Shown here one piece after another: positions 47,570 to 59,841 of a DNA stretch of 64,000 bases. The notes below the pieces were generated by a model. The model was not told the DNA's origin. It was given only the letters and a program-made list of their open reading frames with translations, and ran no database searches. How positions within the stretch are numbered: the first letter of the stretch is position 1; each line of letters starts with the position of its first letter. The DNA is taken from assembly GCA_954871525.1 (NCBI GenBank), contig OX940864.1, positions 14,006,001 to 14,070,000 on the forward strand. Direction: 5' to 3'. The DNA is from Parietaria judaica. Taxonomy: Eukaryota > Streptophyta > Magnoliopsida > Rosales > Urticaceae. The translations under genes were made by a program, and so were the position numbers.

Positions 47570-47670
47570 GTGGTTGCTAGGATAGCCTAGTGGTAATTCC
47601 ACACCACCTCCAAAGTGGAGGTTGTGGGTTCGATCCCCATTGCAGCAAAGCTGCCTTCAAAAAAAAAAAA
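47570..47670 (+). mobile_element. tRNA-derived SINE with poly-A tail and 11-13 bp TSD
   Basis: A box TAGCCTAGTGGTAATTCC and B box GGTTCGATCCC are followed by a poly-A tail (47659-47670). GTGTGAATGTG occurs on both sides (47559-47569 and 47671-47681). The related repeat at 51205-52091 has the uninterrupted site at 51791-51803. At about 100 bp it is very short; no acceptor stem forms, so it is not a tRNA gene. Confidence 0.9.
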
Positions 47671-49782
47671 GTGTGAATGTGTGATATTAGTTGAATAACA
47701 AAAAGTCCCACATTGATAGATGACAAAAGTTTGGTGATGTATATATACCAAATATTAGGGACAAGAACTTGGGCCCTTTGGGTCATAGGATTTTGTGGAT
47801 GTGGGAGGACTCACACAAATGTTACACCACCACACGCGCGCGCCGTAATTATTAGTAATGACGTAATTACTTAAGTTTTTTTTTTTTGATAACCTAAGTA
47901 CTTAAGTTATTAGCAACATACGTATTTAAGTAATTACTATAGACATAAAATGTGTAGAATTGGCGGATAAAATTACAAAAATAACATAAATAACAATAAG
48001 TTAAGTATTTATTTCGTCAATAATAACTTGAGAGTTTACGACATTTTTGTATCAATGAATTAACCGGTTATTGATGGATTTATACATGGAAAACCTATAA
48101 AATTATAAACAATGTTACAAAATGAAATTATATATAAAAAAAATCAAAGAATTACCTCATTTTAACAAATTTCCAAAAAACATGTACTTTTGCCGCAATA
48201 AGGTCACAATTCAGGAAAACGTCAAATTACAAAATAAATTATGTCAAACTCATAGTTTATAAATTATATGAAACGTTTCAAAATGAAATTACATTAAAAA
48301 AATCGAAGAACTAGCTCAACTTAATCAATTTTTAAAAATATGTAGTTTTGGCGTAATAATTGGGTAATTCTGGAAAACGTCAAATTACAACAACAAAAAA
48401 ATCTCAATTATATACAATTTTAACAGATGAAATTACATCAAAATATTGAAAATATAGCTCAACCTCTAGAATTTCCAAAAAATTAGTACTTTTGCCGTAA
48501 TTATATAACTATTCGAACAAACCCAAAAAACGAATATATAATCAAAATTCCAAACTATCTCATTTTATCTATATAATCAATTTCATCGACAATATATAAT
48601 CAAAATTAGAGATGTACAACTAAACTCATGTATAGCTTAAATTATAACTTTCATTCAACCTAATAGATTTCTAAGGAAGTATTACAAATATAGAATAAAA
48701 TTATGAAAATTTGACATGATTCATACATATGTAGCATTTAAAATTCAAATTTCTCAAGATCCACTAAAAAAATCCCAAAAAAAAAACCTTTAAAATTCGA
48801 TTTTATAAACTTCATGAACTTTTGCCGTGGTTTGAAAATTTTATACTAGGGTTGACTTATTGTTATTGACCGTAAGTCGTTCACTTTTTGAAAATTGCAG
48901 TTGAAAACTTTGCTCGATAAGTTCCCTTCGTTTTCGACTTGAAAAATCGCAATAAGTGTAAAAAGGCAACGATTAGTGGAGCAAGATAAAAATTTGGTAT
49001 CTCTTGTTCAAAGTACTTTTATCCAAGGTATTAAATTTTGCCAAAATTCATGGAAAAATCGATTGATTTTCATTTTTCGGAGAAATTCGAAACGAAATCC
49101 TTTTCGTTTCGCTGTCTTTTACCAAATTTCGCGAAATTTCTGCGGCATGTCTATTTTCTGTCCAATGTCGTTTTTGTGAAGGAAAACGTGGAAAAGTGGT
49201 GCGAATTTCCCTATAAACCTAAATTTTCGTGGCAAAAATGCCAATTAAACTTTCGAAAAAAAATAATTATGTTTTCCCACCACACCACACCCCGCCCCGC
49301 CTCGCCACGTCATGGCCGGCCGCCCGGTCGGATGGACGACGGTAGCGGCGCGCGCGTGTGTGGTGGTGCATTCGTGTGAGTCCTCTCCCATCCACATTTC
49401 ACTTCACCTACATATTCACTTCATCAAATAAATTGACTTAATATTACACTTCAAGTCTTCAACTAATAAAGTGATTTAATATTATACATTTCACATACAT
49501 ATTTAAATTAAAAATGTGTTTTGTTGTATACAATTATGTCTTGTATTGATTAAATATATAGTTTTAAACCTATATAAATATCTTTCTTAAATACTCAAAA
49601 ATATTTTTCAGAATATCTGTAGAAAACCTCATCTGCATGCGGTATGCCTATAGAAAATGTGCCGTATTTTCGGCATACGGCATGCCCTTTTTTTTCTATT
49701 TGTCCATCGACAAGTAATATATTTGTAAAATAGAGATTGCGAAACAAAATCGGCAAGCGACATTTTAAACCTTGCTTTTGTC

Positions 49783-50084
49783 TAGAGCCGTGGGTGGCGG
49801 CGTCGCGACCCGTTGCCGCTTGGTCGCCGGAAATCGCGAAACTTGCCGTCGCGATGCGCCACGGTGTTTCCGGTCGCGATCAGTCGCGCGAGAGAGAGAG
49901 AGAGATTGTGAGACGGAGAGACAGACACAGAGAGAGAGAGAGTCTGAGAAAGAGAGAGTCGCGATTTGTGCTCTCCATCGCGATTCATCGCGATTTTCAT
50001 GCCGGAATCGCGAACCGTCTCGACCCGTTCCTCCCCGCCGCGACGCGCAGCGAACCCTGTTCACGATTATTTTCTGCAGCTCTA
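49783..50084. mobile_element. 302-bp hAT relative with TCGCGA-rich ends
   Basis: It begins TAGAGCCGTGGGTGGCGGCG and ends CTGCAGCTCTA, matching the termini of 13187-15074, and carries the same TCGCGA-type motifs on both sides. The centre is a (GA)n stretch (49889-49942). Flanks CTTTTGTC and CTCTTTTC agree at six of eight positions. It directly follows the foldback element ending at 49774. Confidence 0.75.
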
Positions 50085-50092
50085 CTCTTTTC

Positions 50093-51196
50093 TGTCTTAT
50101 AATAATTTGTTTAAGGTCTTTTAAGTATTTTAATCACGAAAATAAAAAAATATATCATCTAGTTAATACCATAAATATTTTTTTTTTTTTGTGTGTAAAA
50201 TACCATAAATATTTCAAACGTTAGTAGCTAGGCCAATGTCCATCCAATCAGCGTGTCTCGATGGTGACAAGTGACTCGTGAGAAGCGATATCATATCGCT
50301 TTCGCTGTGTTTTATGATCAATTATATATATCAGTAAGAGAGTACACACAATAATCATTACGTATCTTTAATTAATTCAAGTTTCGAAAATGAGCATAAC
50401 GATGCTAATAGGCCTGCTTCTAGTTGTGGCCTTTGGCAAGAAAAGCCCATTCTTTTAGTAATCTCTCTCCTGCATCCCTACTATCTAGCCTTTACTTCTC
50501 TCTTCTTAACCACGTCGCTACAAACAACTCATTATTATCTACCGCCGTTGTACCAAAATATGACTGTATATAATAATGATTAATACGTATCCACGTTTAT
50601 CGTTTTTAAGGATTATTAATAGATTTTTGAGAATTATTAATAAAAAATTAATAAAATTATTGAGAATTATCGAGATTTATCGATGATAAACCGTTATTTT
50701 TTTTAAGAATATATTTACTAAGTTTATATATAGTGTTGAAAAAACTTAAAAATACTAAATATAAAATCATGTCATACTCAAACATATATATATATATAAT
50801 ATAGTATCACTCTCACGTATGTATGCAGCTCAGGCTCTAAGCATTGCGGACAAAACCTGTGGTATTGAGTCTATTGATAGCGGCTAATAGTCTTTTTAGA
50901 TGTGCTTATCAACGAAGGATCGATTCCTCAAAGTTCAAACCAAAGTTCTAAATTTTGAGATAAATTGATGACATGTTGTCGATAAAGATTACGGAAAGCC
51001 ACAAGAACAAATTGCGGCTAAGAGCGAGATACCACATGTTCGTCGGTTGTCGCTAAAGATGGGTTTGAATCCTGTTGAGAACAATTTTATATTTTTGTTA
51101 TTATGTGGAGCCGGTACTAGTTCGATAAAATTTGAGTCGATTCTCAATAAAAACATGTGTGTGGGTACACGGGGACTACATTATATATGTTTAATA
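50093..51196. other. AT-rich spacer, nothing recognised
   Basis: No gene or bounded repeat seen. A poly-T run lies at about 50179-50191. Confidence 0.5.
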
Positions 51197-51204
51197 CTAT
51201 AGAT

Positions 51205-52091
51205 CAAGGTTTAAAATACCGCTTGCCGTTTTCGTTTCGCATTTTCCGTTTTACGGATATATCGCTTGCCGATGGGTATGTCGATGGGCAAAAGGGAAAA
51301 AAAAGGCATGCCGCATAGCGCATTTACCGCACTTTTCGCATGGACATACCGCATTTACCGCACTTTTCGCATGGATATTTTGTAAAAAATATTTGATTAT
51401 TTAAGCAAGATATTTATATAGGTTAAAAACTACATATTTAATAAATACAAGACATAATTGTATACAACAAAACACATTTGTAACTTAAATATGTAGGTGA
51501 AATGTATAATATTAAGTCACTTTATTAGTTTAAGTGTATAATATTAAGTCAAATTATTATGTGAAGTGAATATGTATGTTAATTAAGTGTGTAATATTAA
51601 GTGAATATGCATGTTAATTGTATATGTATGTTAACAAATTTAATATTAGTTGAAGTGTATAATATTAAATGAATATGTATATTAAGTGTATATGTATGCT
51701 AGGTGAAGTTAATATGTATGTTAAGTGTATAATATTATTTGAAGTGTGTAATATTAAGTTAAATTATTAGGTGAAGTGTATGTGTATGTTAAGTGTGAAT
51801 GTGTGATATTAGTTGAATAACAAAAAGTCCCACATTGATAGATGACAAGAGTTTGGTGATGTTTATATACCAAATATTATGGACAAGGGCTTGGGCCCTT
51901 GCGAAATTCCAACCATTTTTCACGATTTTTTCTCTTAAAAACGACAAACGATATTCCACCCACGTGCCCATGCGAAAAATGCGAAATTTGGTAAAAAAAA
52001 CAGCGAAACGACAGGAATTTCGTTTCGCATATCTGCGAAAAACGAAAATCGGTCGGAATGTCGTTCGAATTTCGCAAAATTTGAAACCTTG
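51205..52091. mobile_element. Repeat unit related to 46342-49774, TSD CTATAGAT
   Basis: It begins CAAGGTTTAAAATACCGCTT and ends TTTGAAACCTTG, flanked by CTATAGAT at 51197-51204 and 52092-52099. The first 700 bases match the left arm of 46342-49774 in the same orientation but lack its MITE and SINE. The right part (51900-52091) consists of 'gcgaaa'-rich sequence and a different subterminal region. An 8-bp TSD suggests hAT-type transposition. Confidence 0.85.
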
Positions 52092-52099
52092 CTATAGAT

Positions 52100-52803
52100 T
52101 ATTAAATGGCTATTTGTTGCCTAAATAGTAATTACTCAACAAATTATCAAAGTAGACATTGTAGGCACAAATTCCCCAAAACAGGTTTTGGGCGGTTGAC
52201 CAAACGCTCTGTTAGCTCATGCCATCTGACCGTTAACTCTTTGCCACATAAACGCAATGTCATCTCCACGTGTGCTTGATCGTCAAGTAAATTACAAATT
52301 AATAGAGTGTGTGCCTATAATGTCGTGTGAATTTGATGGCCAATTATAAAAAAATTATTAATAATCTTTCTATTTTAAAATTTAAATAAACAGCATGAAA
52401 ATATTATTTACTGAAAAAAAAAATAACCTAATGTATGTATTTTAAGTATATGTAATGTTCTAATATCAGAATTTATATAAATAGTTAATTTGTTAATTCA
52501 TGATGAAGAGGCTAAAGTCATACTAAATCTAAACTATTTATACTATTTTTAAATAAAAAGCCAAAATGATCATTTATATATCTTGTAAGTTGTAATACCA
52601 GGTGTCACCAATAAAATAAAGAGTTATTTCTCCCGTCATTCCTAATAATATAGGGGCTATTAGCGCCAATAAGTAATAGTCTTTTGGTTTTCTCCATATA
52701 TATTATTCCCTTGTTATATTTAATACCCAAACTCACTTTTTTCGAAGCAGTAAGCTGAAGAGAGACTAGACTAGAAGAAGCTGAAGGCCTCGTTTTGTCT
52801 CCC
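52100..52803. other. Spacer and upstream region of the 52804 gene
   Basis: A fragment at about 52160-52290 (gttgaccaaacgctctgtta, cgttaactctttgcca) resembles interiors of the Mutator-like foldbacks but has no ends. A TATA-like 'ctccatatatattattccc' precedes the gene at about 52694. Confidence 0.45.
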
Positions 52804-52938
52804 ATGGCCGACTTCCCACAAGACCCCGATGACATCTTCATCGCCGAACGTTTCGCCGCTTTCACTCTCCTCCGGCCGCGAAACGTTTCCAAGCCTCCCT
52901 CCGAAACACCTCGAAACGTTCAGGTCTGCCTTTTTCAT

Positions 52939-52974
<36 letters not shown>

Positions 52975-54257
52975 ACTAGCTTCTTCTTCCTCTCTCGCAG
53001 CGGTTCGGCTCTGCGAGCCCATCACCACAGCCATGCGAAGCTTGCTTGAGCTTCAACCATGGCCGCGAGAAGCAGCTCGTCCCGAAACCCTACCACCATG
53101 GCGGTTCCGAGGGTTTTCACGAGTACCAGCCGAGAAAGCCGGTTCAGCTTCAAGCCCAGGTCAATGATTTTCTTTGTCTTTTTCTGTGTCTCTTCGTATG
53201 ACTTGCTTTATCGGTTGACCAGGGGCATTTCTGTCATTTTTCTTTGCCAGTTTGATGTGTTCCTTGAGGCTAGGGCTAGGGTTCTGCAGAGGCTAAAACA
53301 GGAAGTTAATTACAACCGCCTCCGTCGAAACCGCTTTCCGCCGGGGCGAGGAAGCGGTTTCGCGAAGCTCTCGGAAGGGACTGGTGTTTTTCATCCTCGG
53401 GTTTCGAACTCAAATTCCGATACTGCCCCTACCTTCGCTAACGCAGCTTTTGCGAAGAATAAGCAAGGTATTAATGAGGAAATTCGTATGTTCATATTTA
53501 CATTTACATACGTTTGTTAATTAGAGATATGAACTTATAAGTTATTTGCATGGGATTTTAATAAACATTCTTATATAAATATACAATCTCTTTTGTATTA
53601 TTAATTAAAGCTTCACTAACTCATAAAATGATAACGGTTAATGTGTGTTTTTGGTGCCGGTTCTCGTTAGCTTTCGGTTAACCGACGGTAACCCTGAAAA
53701 CTTAAACCCTTCTTAAGTACGATATAACAAAGTCATTATAAATATAATAATTTTTTTTACATTATTTTTTTGGTCTTTATTTTGAATGACTAAAGTAGTG
53801 AGTTCAAATTTCAAACATCGTTTAGTCTTTTCTGTATATATATATCACTTCTTTACAGTATAAATATTTTATCACATAAAACTTTTGGGTACTTGTGACT
53901 CAGGTCAAATTCAAAAGAAAGGAAAAGGCTTTCATGCTTCTTCGACAATTTATTCTGATTGTACCTTAAAACCATATATGGAATGGTCCTACCATCAAGT
54001 CCCTACTGACTAGACTAGTAAATCCAAATATTATTTTTAAAACATTATAATATATATAGACATACATTGTATATTTGCATATATATACGAGCACTGAGGT
54101 GTCTCACATGGCAGTTATGAGACAAAATCACGACGAGAGAGGGATTCATGCGGCCGAGACAAACTCCATCGCAGCTCGGACAAGCCTTCGCGGGAACGAC
54201 GACATTAATTTCCGTCTTACCCCTGAGCTGAGTTTGCCTAAAGATTGGACTTACTGA
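52804..54257 (+). CDS. Plant protein of unknown function, four exons
   Basis: Exons 52804-52923, 53001-53159, 53251-53467 and 54115-54257 join in frame with GT-AG introns to 212 residues. The protein starts MADFPQDPDDIFIAERFAAF and ends RLTPELSLPKDWTY. Other stretches are FDVFLEARARVLQRLKQEV, KLSEGTGVFHPRVSNSNS and a basic RNRFPPGRGSG. No transmembrane segment, signal peptide or named domain is evident. The tail LPxxWTY and the GTGVFHPR motif look like those of uncharacterised plant proteins, but I do not recognise a family name. Intron 1 is only 77 bases and largely a (CT)n microsatellite. Exon boundaries are inferred from splice signals and frame. Confidence 0.75.
52942..52971. repeat. (CT)n microsatellite inside a 77-base intron
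   Basis: About fifteen CT units fill the middle of intron 1 of the 52804 gene. Confidence 0.95.
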
Positions 54258-55535
54258 CTCGTAACCTAGCATAGTGGACTCATTTCATGTGTAGTTGCGT
54301 TTAGGAGAAGGGCAAATCGGTCTTTTTTCTTTTTGCGTTTGTGCAGTAGATAGAAATTATATGGCTGTGTTGACTGTTGTGTACTTGTTATTTTATGATC
54401 CTATGTAGTGTTCGAAGGTTTGTATAATAAATAAGTTAGGTTTAAATTTAAATTGGGAGGGGTATTAATGGAAGAATGAGCAACTTTTGGTGTGGCATTA
54501 ATTGAGAGTAGAATAATTTATAGGGTTAATTGCGGCGAAAATATCCAATCTTTGGCCAGATTCTTTGATAAGTACCCAACCTCAAATAATGTATGTGAAT
54601 GTTCCTAACGTTGCATTTTTGTTGCCGACTATCAAACGCTGTTAGAGACATGCCTACATGGCTGTTAGACTGTCTCATGTGGCGTGCCAAGTGGCCAAGT
54701 CGTCACGTTGTCAAAGGTTAAATATTTTTGTTGTTAGTGGAATTTAAAAAAAAATCAATTTTTTTAATTTTTTTCTTTCCCATGGGCCCATATGTTTTAA
54801 TTTTTTTTTTACATATATCAAATATAATCAAATAATTTTATAAAATATGTATTTATAAAGAATATATTTTATTTTTTTAAAATAATCAAATAATCAAATC
54901 ATTCCTTAAATATTATTAGATTTAATTTGTTTTTTTGTTTTTTTTTTTTAAATAAAAAAATTCTTTCCTGTGGCCCATATAGGGCTGTGCAAACGACGTC
55001 GCCACTCACGACGCGACGCGTCGCGACGCAAACAGTGCCAGTCGCGACGCGTCGCGATTCACGCGGCAAAAGTTGCGACGCGTCGCGATCTCGGGCTCTG
55101 GTCGCGACGCGTCAGGGCTTGATCCGCGTGAAGCGATCGACGGCCCAGATCGTGCCACGTCAGCGATCCGCGTGATTTTGTCCTTTTGGGGCATAAATAA
55201 CACACTTTTTACCCGAATTTTATTCCACAACCACAATTATTACCCACTTTACTCGAATTTCAACCCTAAAATTTCAAATTTCAAATACTTTTCACCCACC
55301 ATCTCCTCACAATTATTCACCCTCTTCACCCACAACAATAATTATTCACCCACCCCACCCTCTCCTAAAACCCTATAAATACCACCTCTTCCTCCCTCAT
55401 TTCCTCACCAACAATCTCTCAACTCTCTCTCAAATTCTCTCAACTCTCCAAGTTTTTTCCACTCTCAATCTCCAAAGTTCCAAAGTTCTAAAGTTCCAAA
55501 GTTCCAATTTTCTAAATTCCTAAAGTTCTATCATT

Positions 55536-55685
55536 ATGTCTCGAAGAAGCGGCGGTAGTTCCGGGGGTCGAAGGGCGGCCAGGAATTCGCAACCCCAATT
55601 TCTACAAGGGGGAACATCGCAGCCTTGTCCCGACGACTACATTCCCGTTATGGTACCGTCAGAAATATTCGAGTGTCGACGATGA
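55536..55685 (+). pseudogene. hAT transposase N-terminal remnant (copy 2)
   Basis: MSRRSGGSSGGRRAARNSQP runs to a stop at 55685, just after the deletion junction near 55670. Downstream transposase continues in a different frame. Same leader as 13731. Confidence 0.7.
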
Positions 55686-55713
55686 TTGGGTTCCAGGTCA
55701 AAAACTTTTAAAC

Positions 55714-57069
55714 ATGTCACCATTTGAGTGTCGCCATACCGGCAAAAACATTTCCGATAAATTAATAGAATTATTCAATGATTGGGGTTTGCAAAATCGT
55801 ATTATTTCTATTACGTTAGACAATGCCGCAAACAATAACGCCGCTATTACTATCTTAGAAAATAGTTTGCCCGGTTCTCCTTTTCGTAATATTTTACATC
55901 AAAAATGTGTTTGTCACATCATTAATTTAATTGCTAGAACGGGGGAACGAAATATTTCAGGGCACGTTGAAAAAATACGCGGCGTTATCGATTGGATCCG
56001 GCATTCTCAAACCACCGTTAGGTGGAGACGATTTTGTAAAGAGCACAATCATAAAGCTAATAAGTTTGGTTTAGACAACAATACACGATGGAACTCTACA
56101 TATCTAATGCTTTCAGTTGTTTGTAGACAGAGGTTACCGTTAAGCGCTTTCCTCTTCACCGAACTAGAGGCCTCGGAGCGGATCACGGAGCCAGAATGGG
56201 AAACGGCCCAGAAATTCACCCAATTCCTTAAACCCTTTTACGCTGTTACTTTAAATTTTTTGAAACAAAGACAACCTTCCTTGAATCATGGTCTTTCGGG
56301 TCTTTACGAAATTACAAACAATTTTTCTGAATTCGCAAATGACCCTGTTATTTCGCCCATGATTGAGGGAATGGTTGCAAAATTCAAAAGTTATTGGGAT
56401 CCACCCCCTTTTTCGTATTGTTTCGGTGCTATCTTGGATCCCCGTATTATGTTTACGTTCGGGCCGTTGATGTCAGCAATCGGGACAAACTTAGGGGTGG
56501 ATTACACTGATTATATAAAGGTTGTTAATGAAGCTTTTTATGAACTTTACAGTGAATACGACCGGCGGTTCCCACAGTTCAACGTAGAGGCGGAGCAAAG
56601 GGCAGTGATGGAAAGCCCAACCAAGACCGGCCTAGCATTTGTCCGGAGACTGAAGCAAAGACTGGATCGCGGAGAATCATCGGGATCCGGTACGCCACCG
56701 ACACGAGCGGAGGAAACGGACGGTGCACCGCAAGAACTGAAGCGGTACTACGGCCTGCGGATCGACGAGGACTCCGTCGAGTTCGATGTGATTGGATGGT
56801 GGAAGAATCAACGAGAAAGATTCCCGATATTGGCGAGAATGGCGAGGGATATACTGTCCATCCCCATTTCCAGCGTTGCTTCGGAGAGCGCGTTCAGCTC
56901 GGCTCAGCATATAATCGACGACCGGAGGGCGTCAACAACTCCCACACACCTCGAGCAAGCGGTGGTGTTGAACGATTGGATGTTCCGCAACCCCACCATC
57001 GCCCAACGGTCCGAGCCAACGGAGCTAGAGCTTATGACGCAAAGGTTTAACGACTGGTTCCCCGAGTGA
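55714..57069 (+). pseudogene. hAT transposase, core and C-terminal part (451 codons)
   Basis: The frame carries hAT transposase hallmarks: ITLDNAANNNAAI (second catalytic Asp), HQKCVCHIINLIA (CxxH), DNNTRWNSTYLML, PEWETAQKFTQFLKPFYAVT, an RNase H-fold insertion, and the C-terminal dimerisation block SVASESAFSSAQHIIDDRRA with the catalytic Glu. The BED zinc finger and the first Asp (usually in a TTDxWT context) are missing, so the product could not cut DNA. The frame extends upstream to the junction near 55670. The final 160 residues are almost identical to 14006-14491. Confidence 0.92.
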
Positions 57070-57788
57070 CGCAATGTAAACGCCAATATGATGTGCTCTT
57101 TCCTCTCTTGGTTTTATGTCCCTAAGGAGGGTTTTACAAGAGAGGTTTTAGTGAGGCATCTTGTAATATTTACACTGAATATTTACAACTTCTTCCACCA
57201 TATTGTAATATTCACAATGAATAATACAACTTTTTTTTGATATCTTGTTTTATCATATTTACTTATTTGTTTTAGAATTTTAATAATTATTAATATGGTA
57301 CACATTAATACTTATTAACATATATTACAACTTAAAAATTAACTTAAAAATTAAAATTAATAATATGTTACACAATAATAACATACTAAAATATTAATTT
57401 TGAAATAAATAAAGTTTAAATAATAAGTTTACATAATTTAATACTTAAATTCGGATAAAAACTAATAAAATTAAACATTGGAAACAAAAAATAACTTTTG
57501 CCGCAGCCTTTTTTTTGGTCCTTCCTCGCTAAATCGCGACCACGTCGCGACGCATCGCGACCAGCCAAGCCACGACGCATCGCGACGTCCCTGCTCGCGA
57601 TTTTGGCGACTTTCGTCGCGATCGGTCGCGACGAAGGCGCGTGCAGCTCTAGGCCCATATATATATATATATTTTTTTACATATATCAAATATAATCAAA
57701 TAATTTTATATAATATGTATTTATAAAAAAAATATTTTTTTTATATAAATAATTTATAATATTTTGAATTCATGGTATTAAATTTTTA

Positions 57789-58241
57789 GGGTTAATGACG
57801 GCAAAAATACTCAAAGATTGGTCAAAGAACCTTTCGTTTACCTAAAGTTTAAAAGTGGTGGCAAAAATACCTAAAGTTGCATTTAGGGAGTTTGACCACT
57901 TCATTCTCGTAACGCCGTTAACTTACCCGTTAACTCTGGCCACGTGGACAAATCTGTTTTGTTAAGTGTAATCATTAGGGGTTCAATTAGTTGTATTAAA
58001 TAGGATTAATTAGGGGTTTAATTCGTTATTTTGTCTTAAATAAGGCTGATGTGGGCTCGTTCACGTGGCAAAAACTGTTATGTCAGCAACTCGCGTTTGT
58101 CCACGTGACCAGAGGTAATGGATAAGTTAACGACGTTTCAAGAATGAAGTGGTCAACTCCCCAAATGTGACTTTGGGTATTTTTGCCACCACTTTTAAAC
58201 TTTGGGTACACAAGGGGTTCTTTGACCAAACTTTAGTATAT
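57789..58241. mobile_element. Foldback MITE of the GGGTTAAT family, right end truncated
   Basis: It begins GGGTTAATGACGGCAAAAAT and follows the 40347 copy through 'cgtaacgccgttaacttacc' to 'gttctttgaccaaacttta'. It lacks the final TTTTTGCCGTCATTAACCC. It lies inside 54523-59100. Confidence 0.82.
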
Positions 58242-59357
58242 GGTATCGTGGTCATTTTAATACTAAAATTAAGGCATGATATGATTTTTGAAGACATAAC
58301 ATTATGAAAAACTACGACATGATTTTTTTTTATGTATCAAATGCGGGTCAAACTGAAATTAAACCGAAAGTTTGGTGACTGGTAAAATTGTGTTTATCCT
58401 TATACCTTAATAGCGTTATTTTTGGTTTTAAAGTGAAAAAAAAATATAAGCGTTTTGGTACTAATATAAATCCAAAACCACATACCCAATTGTTATTTAA
58501 TATACACAAACACACATATATACAGTATATGTTAGTTATTTGTTCTTGTAATATATATATATATATATATTTTTACTTATTTTTACAATATGAAACAAAG
58601 TTACGATACATGAGTGTATATTAAATCATTTTTACAATATCTATATCGTGTAATATATATGTTATATGTCTTCAAAGTTATATCATGCATTAGTATTAGT
58701 ATTAGTATGGCCATGATATTATATACAATAAAGATTTAGTTTCAAAAATTTAATATCATGTATTTAAAAATATTAACTACTCCTATAAGAAAAACAAAAA
58801 AATATTTTTTTATAAATATATATTTATAAAATTATTTGATTATATTTTACATGTGTAAAAAAATTAAAAAATTAAAAAAATACCACGTGGATGCGAAAGT
58901 ACCCAACCTTTGACCACGTGGCGGCTTGTGCCACGTGGCACGCTCCCATGACAGCCTAACGTCCACATAGGCAGGTGTCTAACGGTGTTATTGGTCGGCA
59001 ACAAAAGTGTGACATCAGGTATTTTCGCCTACATTGTTTGAAGTTGGGTACCTATATGAGAATATGGTCAAAGGTTAGATATTTTTGCCGCAATTAATCC
59101 TAATTTATAAGCTTCTCTTTGGTAAAATGGTGATCGTCTTGTCATTGTTAGTGGCAATCCTGCCAAATAAGTGTAATTTTGTACAATAAATGCTTGTGGC
59201 TGGATTTGCCAGTTTAAGCATCAGAACTTCACCTTTTTCTTCCATACAAATACAAGCCTGCAAAGGAAGGATTAGACAAATAAGAAAAGGGTAGTAATTA
59301 GAAATGTATTTTTTTAGCCCAATTGTATCACTTATTTACAAAATTGTCATAAGCATA

Positions 59358-59832
59358 GGGAAAATTTAGGCAAAAATACCAAACCTTTAAAATTGCCGGC
59401 AAAAATACCCAACGTGTGTTGACCGTGACTTTGGCATGAAAACCTTTATTTTTCCGTTAACATCCGCCATGTGGCCGTTAACGGCAAAAAAATCCAATTT
59501 TTTTTTTTTTTTTTACATTTTTTCTTTACTTGATTAGTAAAGTAAAATAATTTTTAATTTTTTTAATTTATACATTTTTTCTTTACTTGATTTGTAATAA
59601 TTACTTGAATTCCAAATATAAATTAAAAAAAATTAAAAATTATTTTTTTTTTCAAAAAAAAGTTTGGGTATTTTTGCCGTTAACGGCCACATGGCGGATG
59701 TTAACAGAAAAATTAACGTGTTCATGCCAAATTCACGGTCAACGCACATTGGGTATTTTTGTCGCCAATTTTAAAAATTGGGTACACGGGAGGCACGTTG
59801 ACCAGAGGTTAGGTATTTTGCCGTAATTTTCC
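59358..59832. mobile_element. Mutator-like foldback MITE, compact relative of 15530-18186
   Basis: The ends are GGGAAAATTTAGGCAAAAAT and inverted TTTTGCCGTAATTTTCC. Flanks ATAAGCATA and TTAAGTATA agree at seven of nine positions. The arms match those of 15530-18186 (cgtgactttggcatgaaaac, gccatgtggccgttaacggc) with a short AT-rich loop. Confidence 0.88.
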
Positions 59833-59841
59833 TTAAGTATA

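Larger units (their letters stand above)
46342..49774. mobile_element. Large foldback element, hosts a nested MITE and a SINE
   Basis: The left end (46342) begins TAAGGTTTAAAATGCCGCTT. The right end (to 49774) is its inverted copy, ending AAGCGACATTTTAAACCTTG. The arms share several hundred bases, including 'gcatgccg' motifs and 'catatttaataaatacaaga'. Further in, 'gggaggactcacacaaatgt' (about 47802) is mirrored near 49370. No TSD is visible. The interior (47860-49290) is AT-rich with no transposase. A second terminus of the 51205-52091 type (CAAGGTATTAAATTTTGCC) lies at 49025. Superfamily uncertain. Confidence 0.7.
54980..57651 (+). mobile_element. Internally deleted hAT transposon, TSD GGCCCATA
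   Basis: The ends are TAGGGCTGTGCA and TGCAGCTCTA, with GGCCCATA at 54972-54979 and 57652-57659. Subterminal TCGCGACG-type arrays and the leader with repeated 'ccaaagttc' match 13187-15074. It retains more of the transposase than that copy (55714-57069), but a 5' deletion removes the zinc-finger region and the first catalytic Asp. Confidence 0.95.
54523..59100. mobile_element. Mutator-like foldback element split by later insertions, TSD TAATTTATA
   Basis: Exact 9-bp duplications TAATTTATA at 54514-54522 and 59101-59109 bound it. Ends are GGGTTAATTGCGGCGAAAAT and inverted TTTTTGCCGCAATTAATCC, with arms containing 'tgtggcgtgcc' and 'cgttgttt'-like text up to AT-rich interior sequence (54830-54890 against 58795-58860). 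The interior was later interrupted by the hAT element 54980-57651 and the foldback 57789-58241. A roughly 80-base direct duplication (54790-54870 and 57658-57725) predates the hAT insertion. Confidence 0.9.

Noticed and set aside
47590..47650. tRNA gene candidate (A and B boxes present)
   Set aside because: No acceptor stem or full cloverleaf. The poly-A tail and TSD identify it as a SINE.
49737..50224. Overlapping open frames at 49737-50224 on both strands
   Set aside because: They result from the GC-rich TCGCGA motifs and the GA repeat of the small hAT element.
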